Positions 10,001 to 18,821 of a stretch of DNA of 64,000 nucleotides are shown piece by piece. The translations under genes and the position numbers were made by a program. Below the pieces are notes generated by a model. It had not been told where the DNA came from. It did not search any database and worked only from the letters and a program-made list of their open reading frames with translations. Where the stretch lies: the NCBI GenBank assembly GCA_963932545.1, contig CAWVRH010000009.1, positions 20,347 through 84,346 of the forward strand. The letters run 5' to 3'. Numbering within the stretch: the stretch's first letter is position 1; each line of letters opens with the position of its first letter. The stretch comes from UBA8337 sp963932545 (lineage in GTDB: Bacteria; Pseudomonadota; Alphaproteobacteria; RS24).

Positions 10001-11180
10001 AAGACAGACCTTTGGCTTCGAGGCGCGAATAGATAAACGGTTTGAATAATTCCAAAGCCATTTTCTTCGGCAGGCCACACTGATGCAATTTCAGCTCTGG
10101 ACCCACAACAATAACCGAACGACCAGAGTAATCGACACGCTTGCCGAGCAAATTCTGACGGAATCGGCCTTGCTTACCTTTCAGCATGTCCGACAAAGAT
10201 TTCAACGGACGCTTATTGCCGCCCGTAATCACCCGACCGCGACGGCCGTTGTCAAACAAAGCATCGACAGATTCTTGCAGCATACGTTTTTCGTTACGCA
10301 CGATGATATCTGGCGCGCGCAATTCGATCAGTCGTTTTAGACGATTGTTACGGTTGATAACGCGGCGATATAGATCGTTCAAATCGGAAGTCGCAAAACG
10401 ACCGCCATCCAAAGGCACTAAGGGGCGCAACTCTGGCGGGATAACCGGAACAACGTTCAAAATCATCCACTCAGGACGGCTGCCCGAGCGCAAGAAGGCT
10501 TCAACAACTTTCAAGCGTTTGGCTAATTTCTTCGGCTTCAGCTCGGTTGTGGCCTCGGCAATGCCGACGCGCAATTCGTCGCGCAGCTCTTCCAAGTCGA
10601 GGTCTTCCAGCATAGCGCGAACCGCTTCGGCGCCGATACCGGCTACGAAAGTGTCTTCGCCATATTCGTCTTGAGCGTCGAAATATTCTTCTTCAGTCAA
10701 CAATTGTCCGCGCTCAAGAGCGGAAAGCATTGGGTCAAGAACGATGAAGTTTTCGAAATAAAGCACGCGCTCCAAATCTTTCAACGTCATATCCAGCAGC
10801 AGGCCGATACGGCTTGGCAGCGATTTCAAGAACCAAATGTGGGCGACAGGTGCGGCCAGCTCAATGTGGCCCATACGTTCGCGACGCACTTTGGTAAGCG
10901 TGACTTCAACACCGCATTTTTCGCAGATAACGCCTTTAAACTTCATCCGCTTATATTTACCGCATAGGCATTCGTAATCCTTAATCGGACCAAAAATACG
11001 GGCGCAGAAAAGACCATCGCGTTCTGGCTTAAAAGTCCGGTAGTTAATCGTCTCCGGCTTTTTAATCTCCCCGAAAGACCAAGACAGGATTTTCTCCGGG
11101 CTGGCAATCGAGATGCGAATTTGATCGAAGGCCTGTTGATTGGCCTGCGGATTGAAAATATTCATGACCTCATGGTTCAT
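7002..11180 (-). CDS. rpoC: RNA polymerase subunit beta prime
   Basis: This is the large catalytic subunit of RNA polymerase (1392 residues). Visible landmarks are the N-terminal zinc ribbon (C71, C73, C86, C89), the active-site loop NADFDGD near residue 464 and a second cysteine cluster in CETKTGVCAKCYG near 890. The start at 11180 is preceded by AGGAG eight bases upstream; the alternative Met six codons later has no better site. It follows rpoB by 36 bases and ends at a strong terminator. Confidence 0.98.
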   Translation of the reverse strand: MNHEVMNIFNPQANQQAFDQIRISIASPEKILSWSFGEIKKPETINYRTFKPERDGLFCARIFGPIKDYECLCGKYKRMKFKGVICEKCGVEVTLTKVRRERMGHIELAAPVAHIWFLKSLPSRIGLLLDMTLKDLERVLYFENFIVLDPMLSALERGQLLTEEEYFDAQDEYGEDTFVAGIGAEAVRAMLEDLDLEELRDELRVGIAEATTELKPKKLAKRLKVVEAFLRSGSRPEWMILNVVPVIPPELRPLVPLDGGRFATSDLNDLYRRVINRNNRLKRLIELRAPDIIVRNEKRMLQESVDALFDNGRRGRVITGGNKRPLKSLSDMLKGKQGRFRQNLLGKRVDYSGRSVIVVGPELKLHQCGLPKKMALELFKPFIYSRLEAKGLSSTVKQSKKMVEKERPEVWDILDEVIREHPVMLNRAPTLHRLGVQAFEPMLIEGKAIQLHPLVCAAFNADFDGDQMAVHVPLSLEAQLEARVLMMSTNNILHPASGQPIIVPSQDIVLGLYYMTLQRDNLPGEGTLIGDMAELEQALDARAISIHTKIKARISEMNEAGELVDRVVDTTAGRYMLGQELPKNAKLTFDTINKLMTKKEISRVIDVVYRHCGQKDTVIFCDHIMKVGFRQACKAGISFGKDDMVIPEDKIALIEETTTLAKEYEQQYIDGLITQGEKYNKVVDAWARCTEKVADAMMGKISTVDPADSDDDTFINSIYMMSHSGARGSPAQMKQLAGMRGLMAKPSGEIIETPIISNFKEGLSVLEYFNSTHGARKGLADTALKTANSGYLTRRLVDVAQDCIINEVDCGTTDGITVAAVVDAGEVITSLSERVLGRTPVADVVNPATETVIVKAGELISEEHMEPIEEANLVNIKVRSVLTCETKTGVCAKCYGRDLARGTPVNIGEAVGVIAAQSIGEPGTQLTMRTFHIGGTAQVVDQSFIEANADGKVQLENANIVKDSSGRPVVMSRNVMVKIVDGNGLERAAHKLAYGSRLRVEEGQDVSRGDRLAEWEPYAIPILTELDGVVSFEDLVEGVSVTETTDEATGISQRVITDSSMGASGSDLRPAMVVKDDKGVIKTLSNGNEARFILAAGAILSVEPGATVHAGDILARIPTEGASTSDITGGLPRVAELFEARRPKDHAIIAEITGKVEFGRDFKNKRRIIIRSEEADLEPVEYLVPKAKHLSVQEGDVIEKGEYLIDGHPAPHDILAISGVEELANYLINEIQDVYRLQGVTINDKHIEVIVRQMLQKIEVQVTGDSAFLKEEHIDKLEFEAEVERVLAEGKTPPTGVPILLGITKASLQTRSFISAASFQETTRVLTEAAINGKYDELVGLKENVIVGRLIPAGTGGLMQRLKGEAAARDAALEAARPAPELPDEPLADTAV

Positions 11181-11216
11181 CGGTCGTCTCCTGAATAGGC
11201 AGTTAGCCCGTTAATC

Positions 11217-14200
11217 CTAATTATCTTTGTTGTTCTCAGTCAATTCGACATTGAGACCCAAAGAACGGATTTCTTTCACCAACACATTGAAACTCTCGGG
11301 AATACCCGCTTCAAATGTATCATCACCCTTAACGATAGCTTCGTAGACTTTCGTACGACCCGCCACATCATCTGACTTCACAGTCAGCATTTCTTGTAGC
11401 GTATAGGCCGCGCCGTAAGCTTCCAGAGCCCAAACTTCCATCTCGCCGAAGCGCTGGCCACCAAATTGGGCTTTACCACCCAATGGCTGTTGCGTAACCA
11501 GACTATACGGGCCGATAGAACGAGCATGGATTTTATCGTCTACCAAGTGATGTAGTTTCAGCATGTAAATGTAACCGACGGTCACTTTACGATCGAAAGG
11601 CTCGCCTGTGCGTCCATCATACAATTGCGACTGACCAGAGCCATCGATGCCTGCCTTGCCGAGCATTTCGACAATATCTGCATCGACCGCGCCATCAAAT
11701 ACCGGCGTTGCCATAGGCACACCGCGACGCAAAGTCTGGCTCATCTCGATGACTTCGCCATCGGATAGTTTCGAAACCGCTGGGTCATTGGAATAAACAC
11801 TTTTCAGCGTTTCTTTCACAATCTCCACATTGCCTTCGCGTTCATACACCGTCAGCGCGTCGTTAATTTGGCGACCCAGACCGGCACAAGCCCAGCCCAA
11901 ATGAGTTTCCAAAATCTGACCCACGTTCATCCGACTTGGCACACCAAGCGGGTTGAGAACAACATCCACTTGCGTTCCGTCCTCGAGGTACGGCATGTCT
12001 TCTACTGGCAGAATGCGACTGATAACCCCTTTGTTACCATGACGACCGGCCATTTTATCGCCCGGCTGAAGCTTACGCTTCACGGCAACATAGACTTTGA
12101 TCATCTTCATAACACCGGGTGGCAACTCATCACCGCGCTGTAGTTTGTCGACCTTGTCTTCAAAGCGCGCTTCCAAGTCACCCTTGGCTTCGTCAAACTG
12201 CTTCTTCATCATTTCGACTTCGGCCATAGCCCCATCGTTTTTCAGAGCAATCTGCCACCAATTTAGACGTGGCAAGTCTTCCAACATGCCTTGCGTGATT
12301 TTCGCGTCCGCACCAACACCCTTAGGTCCACTGGCGGCTTGCTTGCCTACCAATTGGTTTTCCAAACGAGAGTAGATGTTGCGTTCCAGAATGGCCAATT
12401 CGTCATCCCGGTCTTTTGCAAGCGCTTCAATTTCTTCGCGTTCAATCGCCAAAGCACGTTCATCTTTATCGATACCGTGGCGGTTAAACACACGCACTTC
12501 CACAACCGTGCCGGACGTGCCAGGTGGCAGTTTCAGCGAGGTATCGCGAACATCAGAGGCTTTCTCCCCGAAGATGGCACGCAGAAGTTTTTCTTCTGGG
12601 GTCATCGGGCTTTCGCCTTTTGGCGTAATTTTGCCGCAAAGGATATCGCCTGGGTTTACTTCCGCCCCAATGTAGACAATGCCAGCTTCGTCGAGGTTGC
12701 CAAGGGCTTCCTCACCGACGTTTGGAATGTCACGGGTAATCTCTTCTGGGCCCAATTTCGTGTCCCGCGCCATCACTTCGAATTCTTCGATGTGGATGGA
12801 GGTAAACACGTCATCGCGCACAATGCGTTCCGAAATCAGGATCGAATCCTCAAAGTTGTAACCATTCCATGGCATGAAGGCCACGCGGACGTTACGTCCC
12901 AAGGCCAATTCACCCAATTCAGTGGATGGGCCATCGGCCACAACATCGCCAAGCTCTACACGGTCGCCAACCCGAACCAACGGACGTTGGTTGATGCAAG
13001 TCGACTGGTTCGAGCGTTGGAATTTACGCAAGTTATAGATGTCCACGCCAGATTTCGACGCATCGGTTTCTTCCGTTGCCCGAATAACGATACGCGTCGC
13101 ATCAACTTGGTCAACGACACCGGCACGACGTGCCGAAATGGCAGCGCCACTATCGCGGGCCACAACTTCTTCCATGCCCGTGCCCACCAAGGGTGCATCT
13201 GCTTGCAGCAGCGGCACCGCTTGACGTTGCATGTTCGAGCCCATGAGCGCACGGTTCGCATCATCGTTTTCGAGGAATGGGATCAGCGCAGCCGCAACAG
13301 AAACAATCTGTTTCGGAGACACGTCCATTAGATCGACCATATCTGGCGTCACCATTTCAAAGTCACCTGCCACGCGGCAGTTGATGAGCTGGTCGCCGAG
13401 GTCACCATTTTCCTCGATTTTAATATTCGCCTGCGCCACACGGAAGCGAGCTTCCTCCATGGCCGACAAATAAATCACTTCAGTGGTTACTTTACCGTTT
13501 TCAACGCGGCGATACGGGCTCTCAATGAAACCATATTTATTAACCCGTGCGAAAGTCGCCAGCGAGTTAATCAGACCAATATTTGGCCCCTCTGGCGTTT
13601 CAATTGGGCAAATACGACCGTAATGGGTTGGATGCACATCGCGCACCTCAAAGCCTGCACGTTCGCGCGTCAGACCACCCGGGCCAAGCGCCGAAAGACG
13701 GCGTTTGTGGGTAATCTCGGACAAGGGATTGGTTTGGTCCATAAACTGAGACAATTGGCTGGAGCCAAAGAATTCCCGAACCGAAGCCGAAACTGGCTTG
13801 GCGTTAATCAGGTCTTGCGGCATCACCGTATCAATATCGATGGAGCTCATACGCTCTTTAATGGCACGCTCCATGCGCAGCAGACCAATGCGATATTGGT
13901 TTTCCATCAATTCGCCAACCGAGCGAACGCGGCGGTTGCCGAGGTTATCAATATCATCAATCTCGCCACGACCGTCGCGCAGACCGACCAGTGTTTTCAC
14001 AACACCGATAATGTCTTCTTTGCGCAGCACACGAACATCGTCCGGGCACTCTTGGTTCAGGCGAATGTTCATTTTCACGCGACCCACAGCCGACAGGTCA
14101 TAGCGTTCGCTATCAAAGAACAGACCGTCGAACAGCGCTTGCGCCGTTTCTGGGGTCGGCGGCTCACCTGGGCGCATCACACGATAGATTTCTTCTAGCG

Positions 14201-15308
14201 CAGACAATTTGTCGGTCGATTTATCAGCCACCAACGTATTGCGGATGAACGGGCCTTTGTTGACCGGATCGATATCCAAAACTTTAATATCGGTATAGCC
14301 AAGCTCTAGCAGTTCTGGCAGCAGCTCTTCGGTAATTTCATCGCCAGCTTCCGCAAAAATCTCACCTGTGTCGTTGCTGACCAATTCGTCAGCCAAGAAA
14401 CGACCGATAAGTTCTTCGTCCGAAACGCGCAAGTTCGCCAGACCTTCTTCGGCCAGCAATTTGGCTTTGCGAGGCGAGATCTTCTGACCCGCTTCGACAA
14501 CCACTTTACCTGTTTTGGCATCAATCAAATCGAATATCGGCTTGCTGCCTTTACGCGCTTCCGCGTCATAGGCGGTAATCCAACCATCGGAATCTCGCGT
14601 GTAGGCCACTTTGCCATAGAACATGTCGAGAATTTCGTCAGAGGCATAGCCAAGCGCATGCAAAAGACCTGTGGCCGGCAATTTGCGGCGACGGTCAATA
14701 CGAACATGCAAGATATCTTTGGCATCAAACTCAAAGTCGAGCCACGAACCACGGTAAGGAATTACCCGCGCAGCAAACAGCAATTTGCCCGATACGTGTG
14801 TTTTACCTTTGTCATGGTCAAAGAAAACGCCAGGGCTACGGTGCATTTGTGAAACAATCACGCGTTCCGTGCCATTGACCACAAAAGTGCCATTGTCTGT
14901 CATGAAAGGCAGGTCGCCCATGTAGACTTCTTGCTCTTTAATGTCTTTGACGGATTTAGCACCGGTTTCTTCGTCGATATCAAAAACCACGAGACGGAGC
15001 GTCACTTTCAGCGGAGCGGCATAAGTCATACCGCGCTGTTGGCACTCTTCTACGTCATATTTCGGCTTTTCGAAATCATAAGAGACAAATTCCAGCATCG
15101 AGGTGCCGGCGAAGTCTGCAATTGGAAATACGGATTTGAAAACAGATTGCAGACCCTCTTCGAGACGGCCTCCATCTGCTGCCAGAACTTGCAAGAACTG
15201 GTCATAAGAATATTTTTGAACCTCGATTAGGTTCGGCATTTCCACAACCTGTGGAATGCGCCCAAATGAGCGACGGATACGTTTGCGACCTGCGTAAGCT
15301 TGTGACAT
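11217..15308 (-). CDS. rpoB: RNA polymerase subunit beta
   Basis: The 1363-residue beta subunit starts MSQAYAGRKRIRRSFGRIP. The rifampicin-binding cluster is readable as GSSQLSQFMDQTNPLSEITH followed by KRRLSALGPGG. Relative to the E. coli numbering I recall, D516, H526 and S531 are wild-type. The only differences are N518 to T and I530 to L, neither of which I know as a resistance change. The C-terminal sequence GKAQFGGQRFGEMEVWALEA, which contacts beta prime, is intact. It follows rplL after a 156-base gap with an attenuator-like hairpin. Confidence 0.98.
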   Translation of the reverse strand: MSQAYAGRKRIRRSFGRIPQVVEMPNLIEVQKYSYDQFLQVLAADGGRLEEGLQSVFKSVFPIADFAGTSMLEFVSYDFEKPKYDVEECQQRGMTYAAPLKVTLRLVVFDIDEETGAKSVKDIKEQEVYMGDLPFMTDNGTFVVNGTERVIVSQMHRSPGVFFDHDKGKTHVSGKLLFAARVIPYRGSWLDFEFDAKDILHVRIDRRRKLPATGLLHALGYASDEILDMFYGKVAYTRDSDGWITAYDAEARKGSKPIFDLIDAKTGKVVVEAGQKISPRKAKLLAEEGLANLRVSDEELIGRFLADELVSNDTGEIFAEAGDEITEELLPELLELGYTDIKVLDIDPVNKGPFIRNTLVADKSTDKLSALEEIYRVMRPGEPPTPETAQALFDGLFFDSERYDLSAVGRVKMNIRLNQECPDDVRVLRKEDIIGVVKTLVGLRDGRGEIDDIDNLGNRRVRSVGELMENQYRIGLLRMERAIKERMSSIDIDTVMPQDLINAKPVSASVREFFGSSQLSQFMDQTNPLSEITHKRRLSALGPGGLTRERAGFEVRDVHPTHYGRICPIETPEGPNIGLINSLATFARVNKYGFIESPYRRVENGKVTTEVIYLSAMEEARFRVAQANIKIEENGDLGDQLINCRVAGDFEMVTPDMVDLMDVSPKQIVSVAAALIPFLENDDANRALMGSNMQRQAVPLLQADAPLVGTGMEEVVARDSGAAISARRAGVVDQVDATRIVIRATEETDASKSGVDIYNLRKFQRSNQSTCINQRPLVRVGDRVELGDVVADGPSTELGELALGRNVRVAFMPWNGYNFEDSILISERIVRDDVFTSIHIEEFEVMARDTKLGPEEITRDIPNVGEEALGNLDEAGIVYIGAEVNPGDILCGKITPKGESPMTPEEKLLRAIFGEKASDVRDTSLKLPPGTSGTVVEVRVFNRHGIDKDERALAIEREEIEALAKDRDDELAILERNIYSRLENQLVGKQAASGPKGVGADAKITQGMLEDLPRLNWWQIALKNDGAMAEVEMMKKQFDEAKGDLEARFEDKVDKLQRGDELPPGVMKMIKVYVAVKRKLQPGDKMAGRHGNKGVISRILPVEDMPYLEDGTQVDVVLNPLGVPSRMNVGQILETHLGWACAGLGRQINDALTVYEREGNVEIVKETLKSVYSNDPAVSKLSDGEVIEMSQTLRRGVPMATPVFDGAVDADIVEMLGKAGIDGSGQSQLYDGRTGEPFDRKVTVGYIYMLKLHHLVDDKIHARSIGPYSLVTQQPLGGKAQFGGQRFGEMEVWALEAYGAAYTLQEMLTVKSDDVAGRTKVYEAIVKGDDTFEAGIPESFNVLVKEIRSLGLNVELTENNKDN

Positions 15309-15414
15309 TAAGCTACCTCACTGTTATCCCATGCGGGCTAGGTTTCCCTAAAACTCGGGTTTTTCCCGAAAACATGCCAACACCCCGCGGTTTGAAGACA
15401 TGTGCCGTAAAGGC

Positions 15415-15448
15415 AATAGAAGGGAGCCGAGGACACGCCCCAGCTCCC
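15415..15448 (-). terminator. Attenuator-like hairpin between rplL and rpoB
   Basis: On the minus strand GGGAGC (15443-15448) can pair with GCTCCC (15422-15427) around a 15-base GC-rich loop, and is followed by TTCTATT. The weak T-tract suggests partial termination. E. coli has an attenuator in the same place, which lets the ribosomal genes be transcribed more than rpoBC. Confidence 0.55.
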
Positions 15449-15464
15449 TCAAATTGGCAGTCGA

Positions 15465-15836
15465 TTACTTGAGTTCGACTGTAGCGCCAACAGCTTCGAG
15501 CTTTTCTTTAAGCTCATTCGCTTCGACTGTAGGTGCGTCTTCTTTAATGTCGCTCGGTACACCTTCCACCATTTCTTTAGCTTCTTTCAAGCCAAGGCCG
15601 GTGATGGCACGAACTTCTTTAATCACATTAATTTTCTGGTCGCCAGCAGCCGTCAGAACAACTGTGAAGCTGTCTTTAACTTCGGCAGCGCCTGCATCAG
15701 CAGCCGGAGCGGCAGCCGCAGCAGCAGGTGCTGCAGCGGAAACGCCCCATTTTTCTTCCAGAAGGGTAGCAAGCTCAGCCGCTTCCATAACGGTCAAGCT
15801 AGATAGGTCTTCGGCAATTTTATTAATATCAGCCAT
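15465..15836 (-). CDS. rplL: 50S ribosomal protein L7/L12
   Basis: This 123-residue acidic stalk protein has the three expected parts. They are an N-terminal dimerisation region, an Ala-rich hinge at about residues 35-50, and a C-terminal factor-binding domain with VREVRAITGLGLKEAKEMVE-type helices (read here as IKEVRAITGLGLKEAKEMVE). It recruits the translational GTPases EF-Tu and EF-G, also encoded in this window. A GGAGA site precedes the ATG, and rplJ lies 41 bases upstream. Confidence 0.98.
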   Translation of the reverse strand: MADINKIAEDLSSLTVMEAAELATLLEEKWGVSAAAPAAAAAAPAADAGAAEVKDSFTVVLTAAGDQKINVIKEVRAITGLGLKEAKEMVEGVPSDIKEDAPTVEANELKEKLEAVGATVELK

Positions 15837-15877
15837 TTTATTTCTCCAATTAATTTAAAATTTCGGGACTAAACCGC

Positions 15878-16396
15878 TTATGCGGCTTCACCCTGTGCAG
15901 CTTTGGCGCCCATAATGCGGGCCAGTTGACTTGCAGGAGCTTGAACAACGCCCACCACTTTCGTAGCAGGAGCCTGAATAAGACCCACAAGAATACTGCG
16001 CATTCCGTCCAGAGACGGCAATGACGCCAGAGTTTTAACACCTGCAGCATCAAGGACGTTGCCATCCATAATACCGCCAACAATGACAAGATTGTCGTTC
16101 GCTTTCGCGAACTCCGCAGCGATTTTCGGAGCCGCAACCGGATCGTCTGAATAGGCGATGGCGGTTGGACCGGTGAAAAATTCACTAACGGTTTCATTGT
16201 CGGTGCCTGCGAGAGCGAGCTTGACGAGACGGTTCTTGGTCACTTTGACCGTGCCCCCGACCTCTGCCATTTGGTTCCGCAATTCATCGAGTTGCGGAAC
16301 GGAAAGCCCCGAATAGTGGGTCACAACAACTACACCAGCACCTGAAAAGATGCCGCTATATTGTGTCACAAGCTCTTCTTTACCAGCTCTATCCAC
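15878..16396 (-). CDS. rplJ: 50S ribosomal protein L10
   Basis: L10 anchors the L7/L12 stalk and represses its own operon. I chose the GTG at 16396, giving 172 residues starting MDRAGKEELV. It has GAGGAG seven bases upstream and fits alphaproteobacterial L10 N-termini. The GTG at 16402 sits only one base from that site. The family segment VVVTHYSGLSVPQL lies near residue 25. Both candidate starts are GTG, which can tune expression of this gene. Confidence 0.95.
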   Translation of the reverse strand: MDRAGKEELVTQYSGIFSGAGVVVVTHYSGLSVPQLDELRNQMAEVGGTVKVTKNRLVKLALAGTDNETVSEFFTGPTAIAYSDDPVAAPKIAAEFAKANDNLVIVGGIMDGNVLDAAGVKTLASLPSLDGMRSILVGLIQAPATKVVGVVQAPASQLARIMGAKAAQGEAA

Positions 16397-16405
16397 TTTC
16401 ACTCT

Positions 16406-16560
16406 CCTCTAGCATATCTTTCGATATGCTTGGTGGTGCGTTACCCGTAAGGGCTCGGCACCGGTTCGGATTTGCCATCCGTCACAAAAGCGACGCATGA
16501 CGCTCTGTCTGTCCCGGGCCCAGCCGATTGAGTGGGAATCCCACTCTCAAAAACTGTTCT
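16406..16560 (-). ncRNA. Putative L10 leader (structured 5' UTR of rplJL)
   Basis: The 313-base gap before rplJ holds several clean helices on the minus strand. An 8-bp stem closed by a GAAA tetraloop (16411-16430) ends directly before the Shine-Dalgarno site. A GGTGC/GCACC helix at 16435-16462 encloses a CCC/GGG hairpin. CGGAT/ATCCG pairs at 16467-16481, and a 7-bp GAGTGGG/CCCACTC stem lies at 16530-16546. Position and structure suit an L10(L12)4 autoregulatory leader, but I did not match it to a covariance model. The rest of the gap, to 16709, shows no gene. Confidence 0.5.
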
Positions 16561-16709
16561 CCCGTCTCATACCGGCAATTAAGTCTCCCAAATGGAAAAC
16601 ACCTGTAATCTCGGACAGGCCGAAAGATATCAAAAGATGTCTTCCGGACATTCACGCCCCACCCCTCAAACAAGCGAGGCAGCGCGCGAAATTCTTAACC
16701 TCTTATCAG

Positions 16710-17405
16710 CTACTCGCTGACCACACCAGATATGTCCAGCTTAACGCCCGGCCCCATGGTGGAGCTGATCGCCAAACGTTTCATATACGCGCCTTTGGCA
16801 CCAGACGGGCGGGCTTTTTGCACCGCGCCAACTAGCGCCTTAATGTTGCCGACCAACTGCTCTTCCGAGAAGCTCGCCTTGCCAACACCGGCTTGAATAA
16901 TGCCTTCTTTTTCCACGCGGAACTCGACCGAGCCGCCTTTGGCAGCGCGAACCGCCTCAGCAACATCCATCGTTACCGTGCCAACTTTTGGGTTTGGCAT
17001 CATATTACGAGGGCCAAGCACTTTACCCAGACGACCTACGAGAGGCATCATGTCTGGTGTGGCAATGCAGCGATCAAAATCAATGGTTCCGCCTTGAATG
17101 CTTTCCATCAAGTCTTCCGCACCCACAATCTCAGCACCCGCCGCTTTAGCTTCATCGGCTTTGGCATCGCGCGCAAAAACGGCGACGCGCTGATTGCGGC
17201 CTGTGCCACTTGGCAATTCGATAACACCACGAACCATTTGGTCGGCGTGACGAGGATCGACACCCAGATTAATGGCCACTTCAATGGTTTCATCAAATTT
17301 CGCCGTAGCGTTAGATTTCACAATCTTTACCGCTTCATCGAGCGTATAAAGTTTGTTTTTATCGACTGTTTCATTAGCAGTCGTCATACGTTTTCCGATA
17401 GCCAT
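16710..17405 (-). CDS. rplA: 50S ribosomal protein L1
   Basis: The 231-residue L1 forms the mobile stalk that releases E-site tRNA. Family segments include GTGRNQRVAVFA near residue 68 and GPRNMMPNPKVGTVT near 130. In E. coli L1 also represses the rplKA mRNA; whether this happens here cannot be seen. Its ATG overlaps the rplK stop by one base (TAATG), so the pair is translationally coupled. Confidence 0.97.
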   Translation of the reverse strand: MAIGKRMTTANETVDKNKLYTLDEAVKIVKSNATAKFDETIEVAINLGVDPRHADQMVRGVIELPSGTGRNQRVAVFARDAKADEAKAAGAEIVGAEDLMESIQGGTIDFDRCIATPDMMPLVGRLGKVLGPRNMMPNPKVGTVTMDVAEAVRAAKGGSVEFRVEKEGIIQAGVGKASFSEEQLVGNIKALVGAVQKARPSGAKGAYMKRLAISSTMGPGVKLDISGVVSE

Positions 17406-17833
17406 TAGTCACGCACCTCGAAGCCCATCGAGCGAGCTGAACCGGCAATCATCTTTTGCGCTTCGTCCAAATCGGTCGTGTTTAAATCCTTGATTTTTTG
17501 TTCGGCGATATCACGGCATTGAGCCATGGTCACGGAACCTGCAACTTCACGACCTGGCTCAGCGCCACCTTTGTCGAGTTTCGCAGCCTTTTTGAGGAAG
17601 TAAGAAGCCGGAGGCGTCTTCGTCACAAAGGTGAAGGACTTATCTTCGAAAATGGTGATAATGGTCGGAATCGGCATGTTAGCTTCCATTTCCTGCGTCT
17701 TCGCATTGAAAGCTTTACAAAATTCCATAATATTAAGTCCACGTTGACCCAAAGCTGGGCCAATAGGTGGAGACGGGCTTGCCGCCCCGGCAGGTACCTG
17801 CATCTTCAGGTAACTAGCAATCTTTTTTGCCAT
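17405..17833 (-). CDS. rplK: 50S ribosomal protein L11
   Basis: L11 forms the GTPase-associated centre with 23S rRNA and is the sensor for RelA activation. The product is 142 residues, as expected. It has the proline-rich N-terminal segment PAGAASPSPPIGPALGQRG, where thiopeptide antibiotics bind, and the C-terminal AGSARSMGFEV. It follows nusG by 73 bases. Confidence 0.97.
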   Translation of the reverse strand: MAKKIASYLKMQVPAGAASPSPPIGPALGQRGLNIMEFCKAFNAKTQEMEANMPIPTIITIFEDKSFTFVTKTPPASYFLKKAAKLDKGGAEPGREVAGSVTMAQCRDIAEQKIKDLNTTDLDEAQKMIAGSARSMGFEVRD

Positions 17834-17906
17834 CTCTCGTTCCTTTACGATAATGGGGCGTGGGACGGCAGTTTGTTCTGCCTACCACACCTGACCTCAA
17901 TTTAGG

Positions 17907-18437
17907 CTAGCTTTTCTCGACTTGCCCATACTCTAGTTCGACCGGGGTTGCCCGACCGAAAATAGACACAGCCACTTTGAGGCGTGCCTTTTCTTCATCG
18001 ACTTCTTCTACAAAGCCGCTGAACGAAGCAAATGGGCCGTCGCTGACGCGAACCTGCTCACCCACTTCAAATACGATAGATGGTTTCGGCCGTTCGGCCC
18101 CATCTTGCACCTGATTTACAATCCGATCGACTTCGGCCTGTGTAATCGGCGCTGGTTTGTTTTGCATCCCAAGGAAACCCGTCACCTTTGGTGTGTTTTT
18201 CACCAAGTGATAAGCGTCATCGGTCAATTCCATTTTTACCAGCAAATAGCCCGGGAAAAACTTGCGTTCGCTGTTTACACGGCGACCACGGCGCATTTCG
18301 ACCACTTCTTCGGTCGGCACCAGAATTTCTTCAAAACAATCCTCTAATCCAGCTTGCGCAGCTTGCTCACGGAGACTATCCGCAACCTTGTGCTCAAAAT
18401 TAGAGTAAGCATTAACAATGTACCAACGTGCTGCCAT
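17907..18437 (-). CDS. nusG: Transcription termination/antitermination factor NusG
   Basis: NusG binds RNA polymerase and couples it to Rho or to the ribosome through S10. The 176-residue protein starts MAARWYIVNAYSNFE, the NGN-domain signature. It has FPGYLLVKMELTDDAYHLV near residue 62 and ends in a KOW domain around GEQVRVSDGPFASFSG (about 126-141). It follows secE with a one-base gap, the conserved secE-nusG pairing. Confidence 0.97.
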   Translation of the reverse strand: MAARWYIVNAYSNFEHKVADSLREQAAQAGLEDCFEEILVPTEEVVEMRRGRRVNSERKFFPGYLLVKMELTDDAYHLVKNTPKVTGFLGMQNKPAPITQAEVDRIVNQVQDGAERPKPSIVFEVGEQVRVSDGPFASFSGFVEEVDEEKARLKVAVSIFGRATPVELEYGQVEKS

Positions 18438-18438
18438 T

Positions 18439-18630
18439 TTAATTAGCCAATCCTAAAAGCAGAGCGACAAACCAGCTAAGAACCTGGTCAGCGAGAAAGA
18501 AAAACAGCGACGCAAAGAATACTAAAATAAACACCATCACCGTGGTAACTGCGACCTCATTACGGGTCGGCCAAGTTACCTTCGATGTTTCGGCGCGCAC
18601 TTCTTGCACAAACTTTAGCGGGTTAGCCAT
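18439..18630 (-). CDS. secE: Preprotein translocase subunit SecE
   Basis: SecE is the small clamp subunit of the SecYEG channel. The product is the short one-helix form (63 residues). It has the amphipathic region FVQEVRAETSKVTWPTRNE followed by one transmembrane segment at about residues 29-53. It sits directly upstream of nusG, and about 105 bases downstream of tRNA-Trp in transcription order. Confidence 0.95.
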   Translation of the reverse strand: MANPLKFVQEVRAETSKVTWPTRNEVAVTTVMVFILVFFASLFFFLADQVLSWFVALLLGLAN

Positions 18631-18736
18631 GGGCCGCTTCTTTCCTTTAATAAACGCTTGGGCGCAAAAGGCGCTCTAGCGGGGCCCCTAAATCGGGACC
18701 CATTTTTTCTTTCGAACCTCCGCCACTTGTAAGAAG

Positions 18737-18812
18737 TGGCAGGAGTGGAGGGGATCGAACCCCCAACCCCCGGTTTTGGAGACCGGTGCTCTACCAGTTG
18801 AGCTACACTCCT
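18737..18812 (-). tRNA. trnW: tRNA-Trp (anticodon CCA)
   Basis: On the minus strand the 76-base sequence folds as a standard cloverleaf. The acceptor AGGAGTG pairs with CACTCCT, the D-stem is GCTC/GAGC, the anticodon stem is CCGGT/ACCGG with loop CTCCAAA (anticodon CCA), and the T-loop is TTCGATC. The 3' CCA is encoded. The gene lies between tuf and secE, a common place for tRNA-Trp. Confidence 0.96.
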
Positions 18813-18821
18813 CTGGTTCGT

